Shown: positions 11,188 to 22,040, counted from the first letter of the stretch. The stretch: DNA of 64,000 bases from Welwitschia mirabilis (GCA_051453625.1 JBOZIK010000001.1:202156707-202220706), one strand, 5' to 3'. The notes: generated by a model from the letters alone, not told the origin. A program made the numbers and translations.

Positions 11188-11200
11188 TATCCACCTACTT
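11188..11200 (-). promoter_or_regulatory. Polypurine tract beside LTR2
   Basis: The minus strand reads GGCTAAGTAGGTGGATA into the LTR start TGTTGCGATG. It would prime plus-strand DNA synthesis. Slightly degenerate; LTR3 and LTR4 keep runs of five or six G. Confidence 0.65.
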
Positions 11201-12839
11201 AGCCTTATCATTTCTTGATAAGGTAAGCGATTAACAATATTACAAGTTAATTTGATCAAAATAAATAGTAAATAGAGAAATTTAAATTAATTTCAAAAAT
11301 ATTTACCATGTAGGATTAAATATTAAAAATTGATTAACTGATGTAATGCCTTTGTAGGATGCATAATAGATATGTCATCCTGTATGTCGTCTAGACAATA
11401 ATTGGGAGAATAGACTTGAAAAATTAAAATAAAAATGAGATGTCTACAAATATGATTATCATAAAAATACAAGTACTGACATCTTCATTAGCCCTCTACT
11501 TAAAATATTTAACACATCGCAATATAACAATTAAATGTCATAGACAATAACCATTATACGATGTAACAATAATAGCTTTAGAAGTGATAATGTGTATGCA
11601 TAATGAAGGATAGTGATAATGAAACTAATGTATATATACTAAGTGGTGATAACTTAAAATGATATATAAAAATTTGTTCGTGAGTTTTAAATACATCCTA
11701 TAAAGAAAAAATTCTTAAAAAAAAATCATAATATTACTTTCCTTGTTCATGGTTTCTTGAGTATCCTAGATCACACCTAAGAAAGTTATGTAACTATGCC
11801 ATTATGGCTTGCTAAATAATGTCCATAATGCATATATATATATATAAGCTCAAAATAACCCCTCATAAATAAAATATCTTTAAGTTTTTACAAAAATAAA
11901 AGATCGNNNNNNNNNNNNNNNCCCAGAGAAGAATCAATACATACCATAGTGCATTAAGTTAAGAAAAGTTGTGTCATCCACCTAGTCATCCAGGTGGTAT
12001 ATGTGGAACAACACTAAGAAAAAGAAGGATGTAGAAAAATAGTAAAGTCCAAGTAGAATTAGATAATCAAGAATAGCAATAATGAAGCCTTAGAAAGTCA
12101 TTATAAATGATAGGTAAGATCTGAGAATCATCATCCAAGGAAGCATGATAAAGAAGCCAAAAATAGGAAAATCTCAAGGTAATAGAAAAGGATCAGGCCA
12201 TTGTAATCACCAAAGAGATAGAATTAATGCTAAAGAAAATCCTCAAATGTAATAAGCATTCAAGATTTGTAAGCGGATGTATGCAAAATTAAAAGAAAAG
12301 AAATGGGGGAAAAACATTAGCATAAAATAAAAAGAATACATTAATAAAGGTAAAAGGAATGCATCAATTAAAGTATTAAAAGAAAAACAACCCTTATAAA
12401 TAAAAGCTATGAGTGAAAATAAAAAGACAATTAGAAAACTATGAAATGATCAAGTTCTAATTATTGTATGGAAAATAATACAGAAACGACTTTGAAAATT
12501 CTAAACAAAACAACTAAGAAAGACATAATAAAAATGGACAACTAGAAACACAAAGAAGATTGTTTACTTATCCAAAATTCCACCCTAGCAAATTCCCTTA
12601 GTAGAAATCATAAAATCACTTGATAATAATGCATGACATAATGTAAAAGACTTATAAAGTACCACTTGAATAGATAATTATTATGATGAGACCAAGTATA
12701 TATAATGTTTTCAATTGAAAATAATAAGATCAAAAGTTTCTTATAAATGAACTCACTTACTTTTACCACAAAATAAAATAGAATCCAAAAAAGTAGAATA
12801 ATCATATGGAAGTACTATATACAAAATAAGTTTAGAAAA
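11201..12839 (-). other. 3' noncoding region of unit A2
   Basis: Collinear with 17830-18111 plus 38206-39590, 44006-45700, 51632-53290 and 59556-61200. No open frame is shared between copies. It contains two dyad modules (near 11367 and 11968) and a short TA run at about 11830-11845. Confidence 0.7.
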
Positions 12840-13080
12840 TAAGAAATGCCTGTAATAACACAAGGGACATCACTGATCCCATAGCATAAATAAAAAATTA
12901 TTTTTCCATAATGAGGGGAGTGTAACCACTATTAAAGGAGTAAGGACTCATACAACATGGTTCACTAAACCCCCAACTAAGTTTCCATAGTACCATATCA
13001 CATTGCCAAAAGCCTCTCTTGAGAAAATTTGCTCCAGTACACTTGTAGTAAGATATCATGGTGACCATGATTTTAGTTTA
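12840..13080 (-). repeat. Conserved noncoding block, copy in A2
   Basis: This block recurs in A3 (39590-39830), A4a (45700-45950), A5 (53290-53530), A7 (61200-61440), B1 (30300-30540) and B2 (26405-26580, opposite strand). It contains the shared core CACTATTA..GGAGTAAG and the CCATATCACA..GCCAAA.GCC segment. No open frame is common to the copies, so a cis role is more likely than a coding one. Confidence 0.7.
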
Positions 13081-13111
13081 GATAAAAAAGATCATGGTAA
13101 TTATTTATTTA

Positions 13112-13128
13112 TTTTTCTTTTTTTTTTT
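13112..13128 (-). promoter_or_regulatory. Internal purine tract, possible second PPT
   Basis: A pure A/G run on the minus strand just upstream of the conserved block. Purine-rich runs occupy the same place in A3 (39846-39868), A4a (45959-45984), A5 (53556-53579), A7 (61454-61470) and B2 (26372-26393). A role as a second plus-strand primer is inference. Confidence 0.4.
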
Positions 13129-13509
13129 AAAGTAAAAAGGTAAATTCCACATGACCAAGTACTCCTAAGGTTAAGGATGAAGCAATGAGATGAGAAATAA
13201 GGAATAACACCCAAATAACTAAAGACTCATATTATTGAAAGAGAATAAAAAAAACAAGGCATATTCCTTCAAAATAAAGTTCATAAACATATGAATTTAT
13301 TAATTAAGATTGGGCGAATCTAATATTATCTCTTAGAATACCTAAGTAAAAGATTTACTAGTCATGATAACTTCATAAATTAAAACATTAGTCAAGTTAA
13401 AGATATTCAAGTGATAGCATGATGTTTACAAAGGAATCAGCTAAGGAAGAATTTAGATAATGGTAGGATGAAAATTCAATACAAGTGATTTATCATGTTT
13501 AAGATTTAA

Positions 13510-15392
13510 TCGATAGATATTTTAATGATTTTTAACCTTCTATCCATTAACTTATAAATTTCCCAAGTGTTCATATTAGAGGTTTCAACTGAGCCATTTT
13601 AAGATGTACTTTTTCTAAAAGATAAGGATCTAATCATTTAGAGGTTTAACTATTTGTGTAAAAGGTGTATTTGGGTATTGTATTTTTCAGAAAAATAAGG
13701 GCCAAACCAAATAGAAATCAATTAATAAAACATAAAAGGTATATAATCATTTTATAGTAAAATCAATTAGAGGAAAAAGAGTAAAATGATGATAGCACAA
13801 ATTCCAGAATCCAAATAAGAGATAAAGAAGTGATAAATTTCATTAACAAATAATATCTTATTAAAAAATTGTAAATTATTAGTATTATTATATAATTCAT
13901 TCAAGGTACTACTCAAAGAATAGATCCAAGAAGTTTTTAAGGGCTTCTAAGAATGCTTAATAAGATTGATAAGCTCATTAAGATTTAATTTAAAGCATGG
14001 ATTATTATCAAGAACATAAGGTTTACCCCAATGTAAGATTCCAAGATATTCCAAGTCATACTTTTGAAAAGGATAATCATCAAAAGTACAAGGTAAAGTA
14101 GACTTGGTAGAAAAAGAAATAATGTTACTTTGAGTATCACATGGATTTTTAAAAGAAAGATTTTAAGAAATAAGAGGAATAGACTCTTCAAAATTATGAG
14201 TTTTATGAAAGTCAAGGAATGAAACATGGCCTTGAGAATTACATAAAGGTTCAAATCAAAGGGATGGAGAAAGATTATCATTATCAAGATCATAAGGTAA
14301 TGTGGAAGTAAAAGTAGAAGAAATGAAAGATGTAATTTGAAGTTTTATATAAAGGCATAGGTGGAAAGTATGTAGAAGTATGAGTAGAATAAACAAGTCT
14401 ATCCTCTATAAAGTTTGAATGAATCTCTATTGATCCTTTATTATGGTTATTTTATCTATTATTATATTTATCTTTATTTCATTGTACTATTTCTTTACTT
14501 TTCCCATCATTGTTTGTGACTACATCTCCCTTCTTTCATTGAATATTGCTTTCATTATCTAGGTTATTAGATTCATCGAAAATATTATTAAGAAAAATAA
14601 GAGCATCATTTTCATCATTAATTGAAAAGTTTTCAAATTTTTCATGAATGGATTCTAGATTATATATTAGTAAATGGATGGTAGAGATATAATATAATAC
14701 CTCATTATCATCATTTAATAAATGGTTATCCTTATTTTTATTATTAAAAATTAAGTTATTATTATCTCTCCTTTACTCATCTCATAATGACTAGGATGTT
14801 GAGATTTGATTCAAAATATTATCTTATATTCAAAAGCAAAAATCTTTATTATTTATTTCTAAGTTCTCATTTTCCTTAAGTTAGGATGTTGGAAGATAGG
14901 TTTGAGGATGTTGTGTTGTAAAAGAACCTTAATTTGTAATAGTATTTGTTTAAAGATTTCAATTAGATTTTCTACATTTTTGTTGGTATTTTCTTGGCTC
15001 TTCTTCATTTCTTCAATTAGGTTTTTTGATTAAATCTTTTTATTCCTCATAGTAGTTCATGGAAAGTGGATCATCTTCTTCATAGTAATGCATGGGAGAT
15101 TGTTGGGATTGATAAAAATGAATGTAGAAAGTTTCTCTAAATGAGGTGGAATTCCTAAAATGTTGAGAATTTTTGCTATCATTTCTATATGAAGTTTGGA
15201 AAGAAAAGGAAAAAGAATAAGATGGTTAAAAAGAGGAAGGGACCCAATTCATACTCTCAACATCATTTTTATTATTCTTCCTCTTTCTGTAAAAATTTCT
15301 CAAAGTGTTTTCTTACCATTGTCCTTAAAATTTTTCAAGTTTCTCTTCCTTTCAGAAAGAATTTTCTCAAGGGTTCTTTTATTACTATTCAT
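13510..15392 (-). pseudogene. ORF-N, most readable copy (unit A2)
   Basis: A decayed frame of about 1.9 kb (roughly 620 codons) that I do not recognise as a known family. Candidate start ATG at 15390-15392, followed by NSNKRTLEKILSERKRNLKN. The middle holds SPMHYYEEDDPLPMNYYEE-type sequence and a helix resembling the end of partner gag, then an acidic Asn/Ser-rich stretch. The C-terminal half reads through with few stops: CTFDDYPFQKYDLEYLGILH, then GKPYVLDNNPCFKLNLNELI, then SSTLNELYNNTNNLQFFNK, then a hydrophobic stretch (FFISYLDSGICAIIILLFFL). Beyond that an NxxHLLHK..LNLSMVRSLSFRK-like tail is seen in other copies. Stops are mostly TAG, TAA or TGA where CAG, CAA or CGA would fit. One frame change lies near the N-terminus, so the true start is uncertain. 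Confidence 0.6.
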
Positions 15393-15749
15393 TAAAGAAA
15401 TTAAGAAGAATGGAATAAGATAATTTAATTCAATATAGTAAGTAAGATAAACACATAGTAAAGATCATGTTCTTCTCTCTTTGATATTTTATCCTTTTAT
15501 CAAAATTGTTAGATCCTTAACACTCAGAATATGTGTAATGACTATTGTTTTAATTGTCATGGGGATAACTAATAAAATGAAAACAAAGAAAAAAGAAAAT
15601 TATAGAATAAAAGAACAAATTGCAAAAAGAAAAAGTGACCATTGTCATCCTATGTTTTGTTGGGAGAATAGTGAAAATGACATATTATTATGCTATAAAA
15701 AACAAAATCATAAAACCGAAAACAAAAAACCTATAATAAAATAAATCTA

Positions 15750-16320
15750 NNNNNNNNNNNNNNNNNNNNNNNNNNNNNNNNNNNNNNNNNNNNNNNNNNN
15801 NNNNNNNNNNNNNNNNNNNNNNNNNNNNNNNNNNNNNNNNNNNNNNNNNNNNNNNNNNNNNNNNNNNNNNNNNNNNNNNNNNNNNNNNNNNNNNNNNNNN
15901 NNNNNNNNNNNNNNNNNNNNNNNNNNNNNNNNNNNNNNNNNNNNNNNNNNNNNNNNNNNNNNNNNNNNNNNNNNNNNNNNNNNNNNNNNNNNNNNNNNNN
16001 NNNNNNNNNNNNNNNNNNNNNNNNNNNNNNNNNNNNNNNNNNNNNNNNNNNNNNNNNNNNNNNNNNNNNNNNNNNNNNNNNNNNNNNNNNNNNNNNNNNN
16101 NNNNNNNNNNNNNNNNNNNNNNNNNNNNNNNNNNNNNNNNNNNNNNNNNNNNNNNNNNNNNNNNNNNNNNNNNNNNNNNNNNNNNNNNNNNNNNNNNNNN
16201 NNNNNNNNNNNNNNNNNNNNNNNNNNNNNNNNNNNNNNNNNNNNNNNNNNNNNNNNNNNNNNNNNNNNNNNNNNNNNNNNNNNNNNNNNNNNNNNNNNNN
16301 NNNNNNNNNNNNNNNNNNNN
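15750..16320. other. Assembly gap, 571 N
   Basis: It lies in the leader of unit A2. By comparison with A3 (42065-42615), it hides part of the leader, including the second dyad module. Confidence 0.95.
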
Positions 16321-16432
16321 AATAAACCTACTAAACTACAATAAAAATACAATACTACTTCAAATAAATAACTAGAATCAAAATTCAAGGTACTTATCTA
16401 TATAGTAATAATCCTCTAGCTCCTTATGGCCT

Positions 16433-16450
16433 TTCTTGGAAATAATGTCA
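16433..16450 (-). promoter_or_regulatory. Primer-binding site of unit A2
   Basis: The minus strand reads TGACATTATTTCCAAGAA, three bases inside LTR3. Against the tRNA-Asp complement nearly all differences are C-to-T or G-to-A; one is a transversion. Confidence 0.65.
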
Positions 16451-16453
16451 AAA

Positions 16454-17816
16454 TGTTGTAGTGTGAATTTATACAATCCTTAAGTCCTTAGGCAAAACCC
16501 ATAAATCATAATACTTGTAGAAAATACACCCTAGTATAGATAGGAGTCAATCTAAATGTTGTAATCCATTAAAGGCACTATGTTAAAATTTAGAGAATTG
16601 TTTTTACAGATTATTTTAGTCTTTTCTATTTTAGTAAATGGAAAATAAAGAATAATGTGATGTAATGTAAGATGAAGATGATGAAATACAAATGGATGAA
16701 ATGCAAGTGTAATGAGTTCTATTTAGATTCGAATCCTTCTATCATAAGAATTAGTTCTCATAACCCAGATTAATTAGGAAGAGTTTATAACCTATTCCTA
16801 ACTAATATAAACTATAAAATATGCTAGAAAAAATATGGATAATGCAAATATAGAAATGAAATAAAATAGAATGCAATGTAAAATCTAAACTAACAAAGTC
16901 AACCTTAATAAAGGTTGCCCTTATGATCTAAATAAACTATATAATTATCACCAAACCATAATTGACTTAAATCACAAGGAACATTTACATAATAAGAGTA
17001 AAAAGAGTTTTTAAATTAATCATTAATTTAACATCCACTTACAATAAATTAGCAACACTTCACTAGAGGATACTCAGCCTAACACCAAGAAAATATTTTC
17101 TGTATAGCTAATGGATAGATCTTTTGTTCTTCAATCTTTCATCACAAGAATATCTAGTATAAATATTAAATTGAGAGTGAGATAAGAGAGGTATTTATAG
17201 TTTTATAGTAAAGGCATTAGAATCATAATCCTAGAAGGTAGAGAAGAAACTCTAATAGCCCAGAGGGAGTACATGACCCTATTACAAGAGTATTTAGTTC
17301 CATTTATACAAAATAATTATCGTCCTAATAGTGATAAGGATGACTTTAGGAACGATGCCCCATAAAAATAGATAATTCATTAGCTTTTGGCTCTCCAATT
17401 ATCCTCATAGTTGACTCCAAATATATTGTCATCCCTCATGACATGAGGATGATAATGGAGATAACACTTCTTTAAAAAAAGGGGGCTCATTGACTCTTAG
17501 CTCTAGTCCATATCGCTATCACAATAGCCTACTAAAGTGCTATCATTTTAACTATTATAAGGATGATAGTGGAAACTAAACCCTTCAAAATCTCTCTAGC
17601 TAAAGGAAATTAGCCTACTTTATCATTAATCTTCTTCTAAAACATTAAGTACCATATTATGTCTAAAATTCCTCTAAATATGTTAAGAATTACATGTTTC
17701 ATTGATTATTCTATCGACTCTCCATAATCATCAGAATTGTGTCTAAACTTGTATAAATGTTTGTGAAAAAGTACTCAAAATACCCCATTAAATTCCTATA
17801 AATTAGCATCACAACA
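16454..17816 (-). repeat. LTR3 (A type), complete, 1363 bp
   Basis: TGTTGT..CACAACA, PBS on the left and polypurine tract on the right. It is shared by units A2 (as 5' LTR) and A3 (as 3' LTR). TATA box at 17192-17199 (minus). Dyad modules near 17316, at 17428 and near 17540; the first keeps a CpG (ATCGTCC). Confidence 0.93.
17192..17199 (-). promoter_or_regulatory. TATA box of LTR3
   Basis: TATAAATA on the minus strand inside the conserved GAGAGGTATTTATAG context (plus strand). Confidence 0.6.
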
Positions 17817-17829
17817 TGGCCCCCTACTT
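17817..17829 (-). promoter_or_regulatory. Polypurine tract beside LTR3
   Basis: The minus strand reads AAGTAGGGGGCCA directly before the LTR start TGTTGTGATG. The best-preserved polypurine tract in the window. Confidence 0.8.
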
Positions 17830-18106
17830 AGCCTTGTCAGTCCCTAACAAATTAAGTAATTAATAAGATTATGAGCCAATTTGATCAAAATAAATAGTAA
17901 CTAGGTAAATGTAAATTGCATTTAGAAATATTTATCTTGTAGGACCAAATATCAAAAACTAATTAATTGATGTAATACCTTTGTAGAATGCATAATAGAT
18001 ATGTCATCCTATATGTCATCTGAATGATAATTGGAACGATAGACTTGAAAAATTAGAATAAAAATGAGATGCCTGCAAACATGATCATTAGAAAAATACA
18101 AGTATT

Positions 18107-18111
18107 AACAT
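18107..18111. repeat. Left target-site duplication of B1 (AACAT)
   Basis: AACAT before the B1 LTR. The right copy at 38201-38205 is GAATT. The empty site in unit A4 reads ..CTAACATCTTCATTAGCC, so GAATTCTACATTAGCC at the right junction aligns base for base as a mutated duplicate. Confidence 0.65.
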
Positions 18112-19183
18112 TATTGCAGTGTGTATTTATGAAACATTTACATCTTGAGTACAATTGTTTTAATCACAAATAATAATGCATAAATATAACACACTAATAT
18201 AAATGAGAGTTGATCCAAATGTCATAATCTATCAAAGGTCAAAGTATGGAAATAAGAGAGTTGCTTTCAAAAGAGAAATACTATAACCTAACCTATAGAA
18301 ATAACTTTAAATGCATGAAAATGAAATTAAACACACTTATGCAAAGATAATCTATAAAATAAAATAACAATGTATTTAACCTAAACTAACCCAGCACAAA
18401 TCTTGACAAAGATTACCCTCATAATCTATATCATAAGAGAAACTATCACTGGATCTCAATCAACATAAGCTATGAGAAAGAAGAACATTCATACATTAAA
18501 TTACAAAAATAAAATGTTTTATATTAGAAATTACACCACATCTGTGTTATAAAGTAGTCATACCTTAATGAAGGAAACCCTATCTAACACCAAGGAAATG
18601 TTTCTATGAAACTACAATATGGTTCTTTGGACTTTTGTTCTTCTATCATAAGAATTTCAGGTGAAAATAAAGATAAAGAGGAGTCAAGAGAGAGATCTCT
18701 ATTTATTGACTTAAGATATAAAATAGTATAAATAGAAAGGCATAAGTAAAGTATAATGGCTGGGCAAAAAGAAAACAGAATACAAGTGGTAAAAGCTTAA
18801 TAAATTTCAAGTGCAAGTGTTATAATAGTATCATCCGAATGGTCATTAGATGATAGAGGAGATAATGCCATCTCATGATTAATTTACATCAGCTACCAGT
18901 TAGATCTTAGTCAGCATCTAGTCAGCACGGTTATCTATATTATCATCCGAGTGATTAGATGGATGATGGCCTTCAATTCATCTTCAGTCATTACATTAGC
19001 CTTGTTATTTACAAGAAGTTATTATCAAAAATACAAAGTATTCATATTTGTTTAGAATGCTTGTAAATTATCATGGTGATTACATATTTTTATCCTTTTC
19101 ATCCTAGCTCTCCATTATTATATAAATCAAGTATTTACCTATCTATTTACCTGTAAAAAAATGCATACGTTGGTAGTACAACA
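18112..19183 (-). repeat. 3' LTR of B1 (B type), 1072 bp
   Basis: Begins TATTGCAGTG on the plus strand and ends ..GTACAACA before the polypurine tract. Collinear with 37121-38200. TATA-like box at 18700-18707 (minus, AATAAATA). Dyad modules near 18835 and at 18942-18967 (ATCATCC-N12-GGATGAT). Confidence 0.9.
18942..18967. repeat. Dyad module in B-type LTR
   Basis: ATCATCC, N12 (GAGTGATTAGAT), GGATGAT. The 12-base spacer is identical in length to that of A-type LTRs, although the spacer sequence differs. Confidence 0.8.
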
Positions 19184-19196
19184 TAGTCCCTCACTT
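19184..19196 (-). promoter_or_regulatory. Polypurine tract of B1
   Basis: The minus strand reads AAGTGAGGGACTA directly before the LTR start TGTTGTACTACC. Confidence 0.75.
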
Positions 19197-19867
19197 AGCC
19201 TTATCAGCCCCTATCAAAACTAAGTGGTAAACCATGTTTGTGAGCCAACTTAAAATACCTAAATAAGTTATTTTAGAAAGATTTGCATAATGTTTTAGAG
19301 ATAGAAAATTTAATCTTTTAAGAATTACAAATATTAAACAAAACACTTGTAAAGCATTAAAGTCAGTTGTTCAGGCCGTTGTTCGGACGATAAAGAGGAT
19401 GAAAGGAATAGAAAATAGTTTTCTAAATTGGAACCTATGACAAAAATTGATTTTCTCAAATAATCAATTAATCATGATAAATAGCCCCCATTTGAGATAA
19501 ATAGTCAAATATAAAAGATTTACCTAAGTATAATGCAATTCTCATCATAAAAATTGAAAGATAATCATGTAAAAATCAGAAAAAAATAGTACACTATGGT
19601 AAAAGAAATGATATGTCTATATAATAAAGAGAGTTTTTAGTACAAAAAAGGTGTAGAAAGGTAGATAAAAAATATGATACAAAATCACTTCCCTCGTCTA
19701 TTTATGATGAACTCTAGTTCGACAGTTGGCTTAAAAGTAAGGGGAGAAGAAGGAGAATGCTCAAGATCCACAGGAAGACAAACATCAAGAAATACTACAA
19801 TGGAGCTAACTATCTCATTACCCTATACACAAACTGACTATAGAATATCTACAGTCACAATTTGCTA
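19197..19867 (-). other. B1 3' noncoding region between PPT and ORF-E
   Basis: Collinear at its left end with the PPT-proximal noncoding region of A units. It contains a module with retained CpG near 19379-19416 (GTTGTTC, N12, GGACGAT, N5, GGATGAA). A 64-codon plus-strand open frame at 19674-19868 overlaps ORF-E's end and is not supported by other copies. Confidence 0.6.
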
Positions 19868-20935
19868 GATAGAGATAATGCGCTGATGCATGTTCATCAT
19901 TTGATCCTATATGTGCTATACTTTTCTCTTGATAGATAGGATCCACTACTCAATTGTCTACTCAAAAGTCTTAATACTCTAATCAAGTGCCTGGATACTA
20001 GTGTTTATGAAACCTCTAATGGTCTCAATGATCTTAGCTAGAAGTGCCTAGATCTTCTCTAATAAAGCTCCAACTATAGATCTCTGTACCTGAGGTCTCT
20101 CTACCTCTCTTGGTATCTCTATATCCATATCCTATAAGTAGCAAGAAGAAGTTTGAATATGTGAGATACACTACTTACCTATTGGCTCTGGTATCCTAAA
20201 TCTTTTGAAAAGAGCTAAGAGGATGCATGGATAACTAGGTGTCTATAGATGTCATGCCTCAATCATATACTTAAGTCTCCTTCAAATAAAAGTAAATAAG
20301 TCCATCTACTTCCTCTGATAAAAAGCTACCATAATTTATAGGTGTACCACCATAGTGTGACTACCATGGAATAATAGACTGATGTTATGAATTAGTCCTT
20401 TTTACAAAGCTCTGTATGCAAGGATCACCTGAGTAACATTCATCCCCCTTTGATCTGTGATCAAATCAGCTAGTATATCTAATATGACACTATAGGCACG
20501 ACGCTCCTCTGCTCCACCAGCTAAATGAATATGCATGCTCAATGACTGCAATGTGGGATGGGAGGATAGCTACCTCATAATCTCAAATGAAAGAAAAAAT
20601 CATATCTTGGAGCTGTCCACAAATGTCTGGTCATTTCTTTATATGCATAGTATCATGGAACTCTCTTATCTCTAAAGCATAATATGTATCATATGCATCT
20701 GTGATCCATTTCAGCTATAGATCTATCAACCTCTGATCTACCTTTGGCTCTATGCAGCTCATGAAATCTCCAAAATATCTTTTGACATGAATACTAGCCA
20801 TCTAAATACTTAAAGATCATCCATGTCGAGGTGGCTGATGTGCGAGCACCGCATGCTCTATTAAAGGGTCTGCCTCTTACTCCATAGGCTCAGTTGTAGC
20901 ATCTTCCTATCTAGATCTACATGTACATGGCCTAC
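19868..20935 (-). pseudogene. ORF-E: unrecognised frame between pol and 3' LTR of B1
   Basis: A decayed protein of about 350 codons in the position where Athila-type elements can carry an extra, sometimes envelope-like, ORF. I do not recognise its family. Frames visible from N to C: ASIHVKRYFGDFMSC, then LKWITDAYDTYYALEIREFH, then SMHIHLAGGAEERRAYSVIL followed by DILADLITDQRGMNVTQVIL, then a heptad-like C-terminus (IVGALLEKI, LLAKIIETIRGFINTSIQAL, DQMMNMHQRII). Most in-frame stops are TAG at places where CAG (Gln) or TGG fits. At least two frameshifts are needed. Base composition is richer in GC than its surroundings, which supports former coding. No transmembrane or signal peptide is evident, so I would not call it envelope. 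Confidence 0.6.
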
Positions 20936-21638
20936 TCAATTAAAAAATAAAAATCATCATGCGAAAAAGATAGACAAGTCAAAACATCATATGGATGCAT
21001 ACTAACAATTCCTAAAATTGATGAAAAACTATCAAAAAAACTAAAAATATGTCCTACTTCTATAAAAGATGTAATGTGTCCCAAATTACCTTAATATAAG
21101 AGAAAAATGGAAAAAGTGTAAAAACTATATGTGTAGTGGGCCCCATATAGTCAAAAATTTAAAGTACTCAAATGAAAAATCTAATTAGGCAAAGTCATAG
21201 AGCACATCAAACTAATCAATTTTGCCTAAAGGATCATGATTGAACCTACAATTTGTAAGAAAATGAGTGCGAAAAGTAAAAATCTGAAAATACCTCATAA
21301 TATGTAAAAATAATTATAACTCAAAAAATATGTGGTGAAATTCAAATTCGTAAGTTCCAAAATGAAGAGCGCAAAAAATTGAATAATATACATGAAAACT
21401 ACATATCGAAAGGCTAAAAAATGGGAGAAAAAAGTGAAAAATAGAAGGAGAGAGAAATATAACTCATTTTTGTAAATTTTAAGAGATCTCACGAATCTAG
21501 CAATGTAATCAGATGGGACAAGTCCTAAAATGCTGGTACTGGCTAGAGGAGTTATTGTTTCTTAGAAGAACAGAGGAAAATAATAAGAAAATGAGTAAAA
21601 ATGAGGAAAAAAGGTTTGGTCTGTAGTTTTATCAAATT
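20936..21638 (-). other. B1 region upstream of ORF-E
   Basis: AT-rich sequence between ORF-E and the B2 insertion. No recognisable domain. A 65-codon minus-strand frame (21295-21492) is hydrophobic and low in complexity, and I do not count it as a gene. Confidence 0.45.
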
Positions 21639-21643
21639 GTCAT
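21639..21643. repeat. Left target-site duplication of B2 (GTCAT)
   Basis: GTCAT directly before the B2 5' LTR, identical to 29422-29426 directly after its 3' LTR. Confidence 0.85.
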
Positions 21644-22002
21644 TATTACGCCACCAAGTTATATGTATTTGATAAGGTATTATGAGTTATTTTGTAGATA
21701 AATTAACAGATAAATGCTTAGTTCTTATAATAATTGAGAACCAAGATGAAGAGAATGATAACATGTAGTTTCCAAATAAATTACAGGCATTTCATGTAGA
21801 TATAGATAAATTGTTTTTTTGGATAATGATTCTCACAAATAACAAGTAATTAGACTAATTGAAGATTGACACAAGCATGTCGTCCATCTCATCATCTGGA
21901 CCTTAGCATTGGATGACATCTCCAACTAGTCAACAACACTTTGCATGTAATCAGATAACCAGTTAAACTAGAGTAGACCAAGAGCTCCAATTATCAGTCT
22001 TC

Positions 22003-22040
22003 GTCATCTTCTCTTTCATTCGAACGATCAGAAAGATGAC
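22003..22040. repeat. 38-bp tripartite module in B2 LTR
   Basis: GTCATCT, N12, GAACGAT, N5 (CAGAA), AGATGAC. The middle half-site retains a CpG. The homologous place in the 3' LTR (about 27788-27825) keeps the same spacers. Confidence 0.78.

Larger units (their letters stand above)
11188..16453 (-). mobile_element. Non-autonomous unit A2, internal region
   Basis: The most complete unit. From 3' to 5' on the minus strand: polypurine tract (11188-11200), 3' noncoding region (11201-12839, with dyad modules near 11367 and 11968 and a 15-N gap at 11907-11921), conserved noncoding block (12840-13080), internal purine tract (13112-13128), ORF-N (13510-15392), leader (15393-16432, mostly hidden by a 571-N gap) and PBS. 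No enzyme domains of a retrotransposon are visible, so it would depend on a partner such as B1. Confidence 0.85.

Noticed and set aside
11828-11848. TA dinucleotide run
   Set aside because: Short, and equivalent places in other units read CATATATATGTATCATG, so it is a local variation of unit sequence.
13985-14293. Hydrophobic 102-codon minus-strand frame, with similar ones at 48879-49091, 54486-54689 and 62385-62639
   Set aside because: It recurs because the sequence recurs, but it overlaps ORF-N in another frame, and that frame shows the more protein-like, less repetitive composition. Leu/Ile/Phe richness is expected of AT-rich sequence.
15189-15423. Plus-strand Lys/Ser-rich frames at 15189-15423, 41823-42113 and 63511-63789
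   Set aside because: They are antisense to the N-terminal part of ORF-N and recur only because the unit recurs. LTR, PBS and PPT orientation makes the minus strand the coding one.
19674-19868. 64-codon plus-strand frame with balanced composition
   Set aside because: It overlaps the end of ORF-E on the opposite strand, and no second copy supports it.
20105-20160. Possible intron in ORF-E (minus strand GTAAGT..TATAG, about 47 bases) that would join two protein-like parts
   Set aside because: Too short for a typical plant intron, and removing it does not restore the favoured frame. A frameshift is simpler.
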